Below are positions 44,932 through 57,200 of a stretch of 64,000 nucleotides of DNA, one piece after another (the first letter of the stretch is position 1; each line of letters opens with the position of its first letter). The notes beneath the pieces were generated by a model. That model was not told the DNA's origin and ran no database searches. It saw nothing but the letters and a program-made list of their open reading frames with translations. The stretch lies in the NCBI RefSeq assembly GCF_963678635.1, contig NC_087062.1:82165512-82229511 (forward strand), written 5' to 3'. The position numbers and the translations under genes were made by a program. This DNA comes from Symsagittifera roscoffensis. Its lineage: Eukaryota; Xenacoelomorpha; Acoela; Convolutidae.

Positions 44932-46060
44932 TGTTTCGTTTTTTGAGTTTTGATATAATCTAATTTGATATGAAGATCTTTGTTTTGTTTGCTTGAATCA
45001 AAAACTGTTAAATTTGAGGAAGCAAAAGTCAAAATTAATTTTTACTTTAGGGATGGGGTGTTAATTTTTACCTAGACGCAGGCGTGGGTTGAAGGTGATG
45101 AATTGCGGTATATTCTTAACCTTGTTTTCTTTTTTGAATTTATAGGGCATTCCTGTTAAGGAAATCATTACTAATACTTTGTGGTTTGACTAATTCACTT
45201 CAAGTAGATACATTTACCTTCAATTCTTTCTTGAACACTTACGTTTTCATACGTTTGGATTAAAGTGACTAATTTGAGCACGTATATAATGCAAAACATT
45301 AATGACCACCGCAGCCAAATGTAGGGAGAAAAGTACAAAACTCCTTCATCATTATTTTTTTTCAGTTTTGGTTTTTTCAACTATTTCAATAATGAAATTT
45401 TTTTAACTTAACAAAAGCAAACTGACTAATTTGATTAGAACCAGAGGTTCAGAGCGTCAAGTTGTCTGGAGTTTGGGATGAAAACTTTTTCTAACTTTTT
45501 TCGAAAAACTGTTTTTTGAAATTTTCACATTTTTCTAAAAATGAGATTTTGACTAATTCAAGGTTCTGAACCTGGTAATTTTTGATCTGATAAAGGTAGA
45601 CGCTTGGTAATTAAGACCTTTTGTTCTCCTATGGTAGAGCAAGCCATTGGGAGCAACACTTTTTCACCTGGCTTATTGCTAGAGTGAGGAGTGACTTGTG
45701 AGTTTGAGGGCAAAAAAAAAACAAAAAAAATTCAGAAATTAAAATTAAATTAAAATTTTGTTTTCAATAGTTTGCTATGATTTTTCTTTATAATACTAGA
45801 AAACAAAAGGGGTTCTGCAATTATTCTAGTGCAACAAAACCTTGTCTATATAAAAAATAGACGATTTTAACGAACATTCTACCTGATACGCTATCTATCT
45901 TTTTATACCTTTTTCTTATTAACTTTCTTTCTAAATTTCACAGAAAAAAAACATACTAAATTTTAATTTACCCAATTAACATTGAAACAATCAAATATAT
46001 TCAGAACAATCAAAGTATATATACACACAAACAGAAATCAAACACATCAAACCAAAATAA
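44932..46060. other. Spacer without recognisable genes
   Basis: AT-rich DNA between the polymerase and the next small frames. Poly-A/T runs are frequent and no supported ORF is seen. Confidence 0.4.
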
Positions 46061-46546
46061 TCAAACAATTTTACGCTTCTTGGGCTCATAGCAAGCTGCT
46101 ACTGGCGGCGTCTCTGGAATGTTCTCGGGAGCAGCTGATTCAACATTAACCTCGGAGGGCTGTGACGCAGATTTGATTGCTGTTGTTATTGTTGTCACGT
46201 CTGCAGTCGAGTCGGGAGGAGAGGAGACTGACTTCGTTGACTCGATGCCGCAGTACGATGCACGCTCTGCCAAGTCCCTCAAGTACCATTCCTGGTTTTC
46301 ATACAAGGGAATGGTCTCGCAGTCGTAGCGAAAAAAAAAGATTTATTTTCCAGGTGATTGCTTGAGATATCCGGGGTCGTTGATGTCAGTCTTGTCCAGA
46401 GCAGGGCAGGTTTCGGTCTCTGTGGAGCTGTAAAAGGTACTTTTTCTGCTCTGACGCAGAAAGGTAATCTGGTCGAGTAAATAATTGGGAAGCATCGCGT
46501 GTCTTTTAGTGGTCCAATCTAATACTCCTGGTCCGAGGGTCGACAA
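46061..46546 (-). pseudogene. Unknown protein with basic C-terminus, Polinton region
   Basis: Two adjacent minus-strand frames that may be one broken gene: 46546-46343 (LPNYLLDQITFLRQSRKS, DKTDINDPGYLKQSPGK) and 46306-46061 (NQEWYLRDLAERASYCGIES, Ser/Thr/Pro-rich, ending PKKRKIV). The last residues resemble an SV40-type nuclear localisation signal. It lies in the same direction as the polymerase, protease and capsid genes. I do not recognise the family; a Polinton accessory or minor structural protein is possible. Confidence 0.4.
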
Positions 46547-47460
46547 GCCAAATCGTTGAATGTAGAAGGTATTCTCTCCGGTTCTTGCTGCACGATGACG
46601 ACCGTTTCTCTCATATAGTTATCGTTCGCTCAATTTCCGAAGTCGGAATTTTTTTCAGAAGACTTGTCATGGTTACAGTTTGAATTTTGTCTTTCTTTCA
46701 GAGCTGAGTATCAACTAAGTCGTTTGAATGAGAAAATAAAAAAGTAGCATATAAGTTTGAAAAAAGTATGAGGGTGTGTGGGCTGTGGTTGGGGTTGTGG
46801 GTGGTCTAAAGGTGTGGCCTATAGCTTTTCATCTGTTTTATGGTGGTGGTAGGCAGATGTGTGACAACGCGGACATACTTAAGATCAAAACATCAAAGAA
46901 TCCCCATGGCATCTTTTTAATTATAATCAAAGGCAAAATGACAAAAAAAAACAAGGATTTCCAATACAAGGTTTGTGTACCGACAGGCAAACCAAAATCA
47001 TGTTTTATGTGTTTATTACGTTTCATCAAACAAAAATGATCAATGTTACAAAACATTTAATGTCTCATAAAATTCTAACCGCAAAACCAGTGAAATGTTC
47101 CCTATTAGACCAGAAGGTTTTTGTTATAGATAAATGTAACTTAATCTAGATCGCAGCAAGCCGGAAAAGGAGTTATAAATGTCTCCACTTCAAAGTGAGT
47201 ACATGTATGCCGACATGGAACCGTCATTGAGATTTATGACCCAATCAGGGCTTGCCAGACAGAAATGACAGATGCAATGAACAATTTGCTATCCCATAAA
47301 TTTCCAACCGCAAAATCTTATTAATTTATCCCGCTAGAGGCTGTGGGCGCGCCATAAAAACAAGTCCACAGGGATTTGTTTATCTTCTATCCAATTCATT
47401 GTTCATTTTACTCCCTCATAAAACAGTTGAACCAACAAGTCAATACCATTACCACCACCA
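46547..47460. other. Spacer without recognisable genes
   Basis: No supported frame. Contains a G-rich patch at 46770-46860. Confidence 0.35.
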
Positions 47461-47464
47461 CCAC

Positions 47465-47899
47465 TATGTACTCGTCGGTAGAAAATGATAGACTTTTACG
47501 ACAATTTTCAAGATGTATCTTCGGGAGAAAAACGCATTGTACGAGTTGGAACACGAAAGTTTTTGACAAAACGGATACATATATAACAAAAAAGTTGTAC
47601 AAAAAAATGGAGATGTCGTGTTTAAATGTATTCAAGCAGTGACTTTGACAGCAAGAGAATTTGATTGTTTGGCAGATTATTATTCAACGATTAAGAAATT
47701 GGTTAAAAAACAAACAGATGAAAAGACATCATCTTCTTCCTCCTCCTCCTCCCCATCCTCAACTGTAAATGAGAAACATCATAAAAGACGATACACGTCA
47801 AAACGATCAGTCCGTCCCGAAAAAGAATGTGATGAAAGTGGCGATGAAAACGACGCGGATGATGAATACTTGATTAATAAAAAGTGTAGAGTTGCCTGA
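47465..47899 (+). pseudogene. PC4-like single-stranded DNA-binding protein (tentative)
   Basis: Plus-strand pieces in shifting frames. GEKRIVRVGTRKFLTK at ~47520-47570 and VTLTAREFDCLADYYSTIKK at ~47640-47700 have the spacing of the PC4/p15 domain (basic beta-strands, then a helix after a (V/I)xLTxxEF/WxxL turn). A poly-Ser run and a charged tail (ESGDENDADDEY, then NKKCRVA) follow. At least one frameshift separates the halves. PC4-type proteins bind single-stranded DNA and aid transcription. The match is by eye only. Confidence 0.35.
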
Positions 47900-48023
47900 A
47901 ACAGAAAAACAACATCTGAATAATTTGATTTAACCAACAGAATGGTTGAAGCAATGTATGAGCAGTCGCCAGATTTTTTAAAAAACTTTCGGAAGAATTT
48001 CAAATTTTTTTCTGAACACTAAA

Positions 48024-48522
48024 CCCGACGCCTTACAACTCCCTCTAAACACAAATTTTGCATTTGCAACCCGCTCAATTCACAACGAGTCTTGCGCCCA
48101 ATGGCTTGTCAATTACCATCTCCACATCCATGTTCTCATCGAAGTGACAAAAGAGTGTGTCGACGTAGTGAACAAGATGAACTCAACCACTGTCGTTGTA
48201 CCTTGTCGACTCTCATCTTTCAAACATCTAATTGCTGTCAACTACAACAGTTCTTTCAACAACACAACTGACATTGGTGGTGCTCCTCTGCGGAGAAGGT
48301 AGCCAGAAGTTTGCTTTGCTTCACAAACTCGATCTATTCAAACTCAAACTGATTTAATCACTAATGTAACAATTGATCGCTTCATTAATATTTTGAACGG
48401 TGATAATGCCGCCGAGTTTTTTCAAAATTATTGGTATTATTTTGAGTGGGTATGGTCGTTTAGAATTTATGTTATATTTATAATGGAAAAAAAATTAAAT
48501 TCTAAAAACAATTTTTAGTGCC
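48024..48522 (+). pseudogene. Unknown plus-strand frame containing segment B
   Basis: An open frame from the start of segment B, interrupted by one TAG after GGAPLRRR, then continuing ASQTRSIQTQTDLITNVTID and NGDNAAEFFQNYWYYFEW beyond the duplicated part. The continuation past the repeat border suggests this is the original site and 43511-43868 the copy. No family recognised. Confidence 0.35.
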
Positions 48523-48627
48523 TGCGATAACGCCAGGGGCAAGTGTTCTAGCAAAAAAAAAACAAGAAAAGGTTTGGAATAAAAGTCAATAATAAATCAT
48601 TAAAGAAAATCATCAATGTCACAAATT

Positions 48628-49064
48628 TATAACATCAAATGTTTAGTGAAACGCACCATGTCATGGTCGTTTACTTTGAAACCTATAGGAAGTTTGGATG
48701 AAATTATAACAGGAGCAACATGAATACAATGAAGTCCACACAAGACCGAGTTTGCTGATTGAATTGGCTTGTTCATCAGTATTTGGTTTCCTTGATGAAT
48801 AGACTATCTCATGTATTTGTAAACATGTGGATAATTGTGTAGTCTTTGTCCAAGAGGATCTGCAAAGAAAACTTGATCCCCGGCTTGAGCGAATAAAAGC
48901 CAATGAGTTCGTGGCTGGTCTGAGTTGGATGCAATCACTATCATAAAAACTTTGTCGCGTTTCGATAATGATCTAAATGCTAAGTTAGATGAAAAATTAC
49001 CTCTAACCCGGTGTTTCAAATGCCTGCATTGGTTAATTAGCTCAGTAATCTGTTGATTTTCCAT
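48628..49064 (-). pseudogene. Adenain-like maturation cysteine protease of a Polinton
   Basis: Starts MENQQITELINQ. It has the catalytic-His region RTHWLLFAQ, the acid region VFFADPLGQRLHNYP, then a TAG stop after YKYMR (about codon 86) and, in the same frame, PIQSANSVLCGLHCIHVAP carrying the oxyanion Gln and catalytic Cys. It ends at 48628. About 145 codons, shorter than usual, suggesting N-terminal loss or a compact form. In Polintons and adintoviruses this Ulp1/adenain-type protease matures the capsid. It lies 15 bases after the capsid gene. Confidence 0.8.
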
Positions 49065-49079
49065 TTTTTCCGATTCAAT

Positions 49080-50300
49080 TCATGTTCTATCGGAACGCAC
49101 GTAAACTGTTGATGCACGCTCTCCCATGAAGATTATCTCCACTTTTTCCCCCAGCGGTGCATCAAACTTCAGTTCTACTGAAATGGTGCAATTGGCCAAT
49201 TCAGGATGAATAAAATTATGTGGAGCCTCCTGAGTAGATGTGAGATCAAATGCCCTATACAATGATTGTGATAATTAGCCAAACTGATTCCATGACTATT
49301 GTTAAACACAAAGTCTAGAGCATCGAATGTGTTATAGTATCTTCTTTTGTAATCAGTCGTTGACACAGAAGTACGTGCAATGGGTAGACCGTTTCGGTAA
49401 ACAATGATTTCATCCAGCTGAAGTTTTTGATAATGAAACAGGTTTGTTCGGTTATTTCCCAGGTATGCTGTATTCGAGCTCATTGCCCAAATCATTCGAC
49501 AAACTGGCTCTTTGGCAAAAACAACTATTTGTCGCCAGCTTTGCATACCAGTTATTTTCAAAAAATTTCGGTAAAACTTCAATATAATTGTATATTGCGG
49601 GTGTTTTCAACAGAGTTGTTTCTATCTATGATAGTACAATATCTGTTACTGTCATTTTGCGAACATATAGGTCTCAGTGATTTGAACTTGGTAATGTTTA
49701 TTAGGTTGATCGGAGATAATAACAAAGTCATAAGGAGACCGTCTAACAGAAAATCTCATTGTAACCCCGCTGATAAGATGTTTGTCAAAGATAAAATTCA
49801 CGAGCAATTTTACCAAATAAGCGGAAGTCGCTTGATGCAGCTACAATTCGCTTGCGTTCCACGACATCTTCAGTCCATTCATTAGTACCATAAATACCTC
49901 AGGATTATCTTCATAATAATAACAATGACAAGCAAGCCAGGTTTTTTTTGCATCTTCACCGTGTGAAAAAATTCGTCTCACTGAAGCCCTTATGAGCGAT
50001 GTTGGCATAAGTTGTTGAAGTTTTTTCTCCATTCAAGGATATTGTGCATTCGGAAAATAAAGATGAAAGTGAATTATTAACCAAACTTGGGGTGCCTCCT
50101 TGTGCTGCCTCTGTAGCATGAGTTCGCAGTACATTACAATTATTTTGAACATTGCGTGCTACAATCTCCAAGCGAGTTCGTTGAAGATCGATAAAGTTGT
50201 TTCTATCTCCTAAAACTTCAAATTCAAGCATAGGACCATCAGGTGAATAAGATGGACCAATTTTTGGAGTGAATGCATTTTCAAACGTAACGAGTAGAGG
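49080..50300 (-). pseudogene. Major capsid protein (double jelly-roll, F54H12.2-like) of a Polinton
   Basis: The 5' end is lost in the N gap. Going downstream: FTPKIGPSYSPDGPMLEFEV, DRNNFIDLQRTRLEIVARNV, LVNNSLSSLFSECTISLNGE, a frameshift, HGEDAKKTWL, then ISGVTMRFSVRRSPYDFVI, stops near 49640, NRTNLFHYQKLQLDEIIVYRNG, DALDFVFNNSHGISLANY, and a last strand region ISVELKFDAPLGEKVEIIFMG. This order fits the F54H12.2-type capsid proteins of Polintons/adintoviruses. About 430 codons are left with several frameshifts and stops. Confidence 0.75.
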
Positions 50301-50500
50301 NNNNNNNNNNNNNNNNNNNNNNNNNNNNNNNNNNNNNNNNNNNNNNNNNNNNNNNNNNNNNNNNNNNNNNNNNNNNNNNNNNNNNNNNNNNNNNNNNNNN
50401 NNNNNNNNNNNNNNNNNNNNNNNNNNNNNNNNNNNNNNNNNNNNNNNNNNNNNNNNNNNNNNNNNNNNNNNNNNNNNNNNNNNNNNNNNNNNNNNNNNNN
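50301..50500. other. Assembly gap (200 N)
   Basis: Exactly 200 N, probably a scaffold gap of arbitrary length. It interrupts the capsid pseudogene. Confidence 0.98.
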
Positions 50501-51236
50501 AGACAAAGTAGAATCTGAAATGGAATATTTCATCGCAACTTCAACAATTCCGCCTCGCAATCAAAGAAGGTGCTGGTTTGAGGCACACCAGCGTCCGTGA
50601 TCATTACTTGAGAGTTTTATCGAATATTTCAGAAAAACAGACATTTTCCGTGAAACTACCGTTCTCAAAACTACTTGTAGAACTCCCGTTTTTTTTTTAA
50701 AAAAAAACTCAATATAATCTTCAAACCTATGAATGTTTTTACTTTTCAAATAAAAAGTAAGCAGTTATTTAAATCAGTTTTTCACACAATCTTTTCGATA
50801 GTTTCGAGTTAGTGTTGACAAACAAATTGTTTTGAGTCAAGGAAAAGTTCAGGAAATGAAGATTTCTAAAAAAAACTACAGATCATCATGCTTTTTTTGG
50901 AACTTTTAAGTTATTGTTTTTGTCGTCGATAACTAAGCTTAAATCAATTACTCTTTAATTCTTGTTGCATCCCTATAACAAGTCCCAGATCGGTTTAAAT
51001 AAAATGATAAAGATTCAAATTAATTTTTTTTTGAAATCGCTATCCTATAATATTAGTTTGCTTCATTTTTTGGTATTTTGTTTAGATTATGCAGCTCATG
51101 CCTGTTTATCATTATACTGTAAGTTTATCATTATAAGTTTATCATTATAAGTTTATCATTATACTGTAATCAGTTGAAAACAAGTTTTTGTTTTATCCTA
51201 TTATATTCTTGACAAGCTATCTTTGTAAAATACTGA
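50501..51236. other. Spacer with a short tandem repeat
   Basis: AT-rich DNA without genes. TAAGTTTATCATTA is repeated three to four times at about 51118-51168. Confidence 0.45.
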
Positions 51237-51555
51237 GAACTAACCAATCATGATCAATTCATAACTTTAACAATAAATTGTAAGGCTGAAACTATTTATT
51301 GTTTCAGCCAGAACAAAACAAATTTAATTTAGCAAATAGTTGTTCTTCCTCAGAACAATTTTTGATATCTAGCTTCGTAAACACCAGTGCACACTAGATC
51401 TTTTGATACTTTGAGATATAAGAGTAAGCTTAAAATTGGTATTAGAATAAGAAGTCGCACGAACCTATCCGACCGAAAATAAAATGGCGTGACGAGCAGA
51501 CGGTGTACCTTATCCGAAATTACTCTATGAGTGAGCCACCCTGGACATAAACTCA
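51237..51555 (+). repeat. LTR 3' end of a diverged relative (E4)
   Basis: Aligns with the last ~360 bases of the L and R LTRs: ACCAATCAT, hairpin 51284-51309, TATAAG at 51417-51422, then a strongly conserved terminal part including GACGAGCAGACGGTGTACC and GAAATTACTCTATGAGT. It ends AACTCA at 51555. The upstream LTR part is not recognisable. Confidence 0.7.
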
Positions 51556-51557
51556 TC

Positions 51558-51580
51558 TGGTGCGACCAAAAGTCTCGAAC
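51558..51580 (+). promoter_or_regulatory. tRNA primer binding site of E4
   Basis: TGGTGCGACCA begins two bases after the LTR end, as in R. It continues to CTCGAAC, which resembles the complement of a tRNA T-loop (GTTCGAG). The longer match to a tRNA 3' end supports primer-site identity. Confidence 0.6.
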
Positions 51581-54213
51581 AGACCTCTGGATGTTTAGAT
51601 TTAGCAAACACAAAATCGAAATAAGGTCCAAAAACAAACCGCAAAATATTGAGAAGTATTAAAAAATTACCTCCACGTCTCATTTAGTCAAATCAATACT
51701 GCCGAATATTCAAGCTTACACCAGGTCAAAACCCGAACAATTTTTACGTCGTGAAACTAAAAAGCAGACTGCAACGATTATTTCTCTACAAAATTATCAA
51801 TGCAGTACATTTTCATTCACTATTATGAAATAAAACATTTGGAGTAGTAAGATTCATTTCCAAGATATATACCTCTAAATGTTGTGTAACTAGGAGTTGT
51901 ATATTACCAAGCCGATTTAGATAAGTCTTTTAGTCTAAGAAATCTGCATTAACCTAAAAATCATTGTAATATTGAAACTAACTAAATAAAAAAGTTATTA
52001 CCTTAATTTAAATTAGTTTTATCAAAAATATAAAAAATTCCTTGCTTATTAAGGACTTCTGTCATCTTTAATTTTGCTTCTTTGTTTCTTCAACTAAAAC
52101 GTAGCATATATTCACTCAAAACGAGTATAATCCAAACTTTACAATCTAATCTTTCCTAAAGTCTTTAATTTTCAATTTAAATCTTGTCAAAGCCTATCCT
52201 TGTTTTAAATCAACCAAAAAAAATCTTTAAGCCAGATCATCAAGGATATCCTTGGATCTTTTAAACTTTGTTTTAACTTTAAATTTGAATCAAACTAAAT
52301 CAAACTCTTGATCATCAAGGCTTTCCTCGGATCAATTAGAACAATTTTGTTCCTGACTTTTTTACAAACGTACCAGAACTCTACAACCTTTACAAACGTA
52401 CCAGAACTATAAGATAAATTTCAAATAACTAACCATTTCAATTAAGACAAACAGAGAAGAACTTCGGTTACTCATCCTTCACTTGAGCCCCTCCTCTTAA
52501 TAGACCTAGGCCAAAACATATCCGAAAACTTGTCAGCCTTAAAATAAAATCCAACAATCTACTTCAGTTCTAATCATACTGAATTTTTGTGGGTTGATTT
52601 ACTATCCCACAACTTTTGATCAGAAATTGAAAACCTAAGTAAAAATAAGTTTTCTCATAAAACTTAACCATTCGAGAAAGTATGAAATCATTCTAACGAG
52701 TCAATATACTCCCTCTCCAACCCGTCTATACGCGACAATCTAGCCCCACGTTTAAAATAACCCCACAAAAAATGTAAAAAATCTACAAATAAGGAAAAAG
52801 AAAACCTAACCTTTCAATTTTGCAACCATCACTACAACACAATGTCAAAAGATAATTTTCGTCAAAAGATAAGTTAGGAAACAAACAAAGAATTAAACTC
52901 CACAAGTGTTGAATTAAAGGAGAAAGATACGATCTGATAATTACACCGCATAATTAAAAATAGGATACATCAGATCAAAAAAAAGGAGACGTTAATCCCA
53001 AAACAGAAACAAATAATTAAGTCAACATTTTCCAGAACAGGAAACGCAGTTTCAGAATCTGACTCAACAACAAAACAAGATTTTCAAAATTTTCTAGATT
53101 TAACCCACGACAAAAATGATTCAGTAGACAATGAAAGATATTTTTCAGAATGAGACTACACAACAGCATCATCTAAAAAGGTAAACGCTGATAAAAAGTC
53201 AATGTTCGCAAACCAGTATACAACCAGATTTCAGCTTCCTTTTTTGGAAACTTTGTTTGAAAAAGTCGTGTCCATTTTAGGAACGTGTTGCACCAAAAAA
53301 CGTTCATTAATGTTATGGTGCTGTATCCAAAAAGAGAACTCTTTTAAGGACTTAAACCTTCCAAATAAGTAAAAGTATACACAAAAAGAATCGCACAAAT
53401 AAATGACCATGAGTTGTTTGCTGTAAAAGTAAGAAATATTGCTGATATCTTTGGAAGTCTGATTTCAAACCTGATCATGCAAGATTTTGAATTTTGAAAA
53501 TCTTTAAGGAAATGAAGGAAAATAAAACTTTGCAGGGGACTTTCTTAAAAATTTGGGCATCGAGTAGGGGATGATAAGAGTCTTTGACATGTTAATGTAC
53601 GAGTTTTTGATTAATTTCAAATTTACTAAAATAAATTTAAAAAATTTCTTGTCATATGTAGATCAGCCGTAAGTTTGAAGCTTTGATACGCATTTTGTGG
53701 ATCAAAACTAAACTCTTTGATTGAGTAAGTTGCATTACCTTTACTTAGTCAGAAAACTCTATTTTGGACAACAAAAACGTCCGAAAAATTGTGAAAAAGG
53801 TAAGATACAACGCCTATTTCATCAATTAAAAAATCAAGTGGAATTTTTTTGTTTTTCTTGCAGAGTATTTCGAGGAATATGTTTTCTATGTGACATTTTT
53901 CAAATAATGAAAGAAACCAATTATTCAATCAGTTTTAATTATGGTCAATTTTGACTGGTAGAAAACGTTCTTTTTTGCTTATTTTTCTCTAGGCGACAGC
54001 AAATGGATTAATTTCATTCTATTTTTTTAAAGCTGAAAACAATTGTTCTAAGTATTGTTTAAGTATTTGAAAAGTAAACAAGTATTTCCCGAAAAGTTCA
54101 AAGTAAGTGAAAGTCACTGAATAAAGTTTTGGGACATTTCAAATTTCCTTTTTTGTTATGTACCAAGTATTTATTTTGATGTTAGTACTATCTAAATTGC
54201 CCAATTTTGTTAG
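51581..54213. other. AT-rich region downstream of the E4 primer site; no genes seen
   Basis: If E4 were complete, a leader and gag would follow here, but there is no frame with gag features. ATCATCAAGG(C/A)T...TCGGATC-like words recur at 52235 and 52315. Probably decayed or deleted internal sequence, then unrelated DNA. Confidence 0.4.
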
Positions 54214-57200
54214 ATGCCGTCCCTGAATAGAAACGAGAAAGTGAAATGTGGAGACTGTGGAAACATGTATGTTGTAGAGCATGCAGCTCGGCATCAAAAA
54301 TGATGTACTAAAGGAGCTATTTATTGCCCTAAGTGTAGGTATTTCATTTACAGTCAGCATGAAACGAACTATCACGTGGCGTGGTCATGAAGCATGCTCC
54401 ATCAACTTCCAAGCGAGCAACGGTTTGCTCGACTTGTGAAAAAAATTTCCGAGTTACTACTCTCTCCACCAACATCGCAGAAAAAAACATGGAGCGATAC
54501 AACGGAAGCCCAGCAATACTGTAGCGGACTTGAACAAGACTGTGGAGGAGGAAGGGGAAGATGGAGAAAAACTCAAGGACTTGAGTGCTTGCCAACATTT
54601 TCTGGTGGATACGGAGATGGAAATCGGGAGACATACGTTATCTAACTTCCAAATGTCAAATTTAGATACTAAAGTAATCAACAAGAAGCTGGATTAGGTA
54701 TTTAATAAGGTGGATTCCGCTGCAATAATCAATATTGCTCTTAGATTTGTTCTTCTTAATGTCGAAACGGGAGAAAATTGGTATGTACGAAAGCCGATTT
54801 GATTACAATCCAGGGAAAAGTCGAAATTTTATATTTTGGAGCAATGCACACATAAACGCCAGAACACAAAGTGGAATTTCAAGTTGATCACAATTGTCAC
54901 TTTTTTGCTGCACTACCAAAAATATTTCAATGGGATGTCCAAAATCTATTTTACCCGAGCCTTTACTACTAAATAAGCAAGTAAACTGTCTTTTATCGGA
55001 CAAAGATAATCAACCATACAAAGATCATTTTTGCCTTTTCCTTGCGTTAGCAGGGTAATTGCATGGCTATAGTAACCTCGTGTCTCATACATCTCAGCTG
55101 TTTACAGAGTTTGTATCAAAATCTGGATACGACCCGAAGAACATTCCTGGAGTCTCAAATGATGATATAATTCTCGTAGAGGGAATAATTGAAAGCAGAA
55201 TATTCATTTACGTTTATGACTTTCAGGAAGGAGAAAATGTTTGAGAATTAGCCAGAAAAAGCAATGGTTCGCAGTCGTACACAATCCGTAGTTCGATAAA
55301 ACCGTGAATTTAATAAAATTCAAACACAAAATATTATTCACACAATTTATTTTGATCTTTTTCAAAGTGTTTTCGAAGCCAGAGCTGTGAATGTTTCTTT
55401 AAAAGACTATTTCCGTTCAACAACCATATCATTCACACAATTGATATTGATTCTTTTTTATAGTTTTTCCGATGCCCCAGCTGTGACTGTTTCTTTGAAA
55501 GATCAGACGTTTTTTACAAACTTCTAATCAGATGTACATATCGAGTTCGACATATTTATCCCAAAAACTCACACACGTTACGGGAAACAGTATTCCAGAA
55601 ACTGGACGGATTCAACATTCCCTACACTGAAGATCCAAATTTATTTGGTAATGTAGCAGTTTTTGTAGCAAGAATTGAAAGCAACCGTAACCACTGTTTG
55701 GATTGGAAAAGATATCCCTATTTTGGTCTCAATATCTTCAAATCTGCAAGGTGATCCAATTTTCCTGTGTAAAAATGATTCAGAACTCCTAGTAATTGGA
55801 ACTTCTGGCTGAAAAGGGCAAAGTAGAGATGAGAATAAAATTTCAAGAAACCGAAAATTTTGTCAAAAATCGAGCCGAAAAGATCATTCACAAACTCAAT
55901 GCTAGAATTTCAACAAAAACACTACAAGTCTTCGGGTATGAAGATGAATTGTGCAATGAGTTGAGGATGGCAAGGAAGATGATATGTCTCCACAATTCTT
56001 GAGAATTCAAAAAAAAATCAGCTGAATAGCTTAAAACTGCATTTAGAATGCTATGTTGTACTGTGCCCTTTCGGATTCAGCAACGGGAGATTGAATCTGA
56101 ACCTTGAGAATTTTTATTTGATCCCGTACCTTATATGTGACAGAGAAAATGAACCAACAAAATTTGAACAGGTAAAGGATTTCATATTCCTCAAATTTGG
56201 AGATGTACAGTTTCGCGATTTAAAGAAGTTTATGGGAGAAGCAACAACATTGAATTTGTTTCGGAAAGCCTCTAAAGCAAGTGAAACCAAAAGTTTTTTC
56301 CGAAGAAAGGTTTGACTGTCTAGACAAGCTCGACTGTACGGAATAGCCTTCATATGAAGCCTTTTTCACTGAGCTGAGAAACAACAATCCCTAGAAAAAG
56401 ATTTCAATTATTACCTAAAACTGGTAAATGATTGTCATGGTCAAAAACGTAGATTGAAAAAGCTACAACTTCAATCAATTCTACCAACAATTTTCGAAAG
56501 TTACTCTTATTTTAAAAGCATCTGGGAACAACACAACTTGTAGGTTTTCACAGACTTCTTAAGATTGTATATTAAAAGAGATGTTGTTCTTATTCATGAA
56601 AAATTTCAAAAAAAAACGATAGAGTTTTACCGTGATGAGGGAATCGACATGCTGAAACTGGGATGCACGCTTCCAAATCATGAAAATATCTGCTTACACC
56701 ATATGACAAATCACAAATTCTACCCAATATTTGAAAGGGTGACAAATTGTTATGTGAGAAAACAAAGAAGAGACTGTTGGTGATCCATCAATAGTTCTTA
56801 CTGTTTCCGAAAAGTTGTTGTCGATCCAATTTATATTCGTATATTGTCGAAAAAAATTGCAAAACAATAATTGGAGTTGATGCTATTCAATTATATTCAT
56901 CCTCAATGTGTCAGGAGATGCCGACCGAATTTTATGGGATTTTGCTTCTAAAACTGAACAATTCAAGACTAGAAAAAACAGAACAAGAAATTTCGAGATT
57001 ATGGTTATGTCGTTCTATCGAGAATTGAGACCAGAATGTAAGCATACGAAAAGCATAAGTGCTCAACCGGAAAGCATAAGAAAATTGATTGTTTTCATGT
57101 TGATGGCTATTGCGATCATTGTAAAACAGTATTTGAAGCTATGGGCTGCTACTATCACTCCTGCTCCTGCCAAGAAAACCTTCCATCTTTGTCAGGTGAA

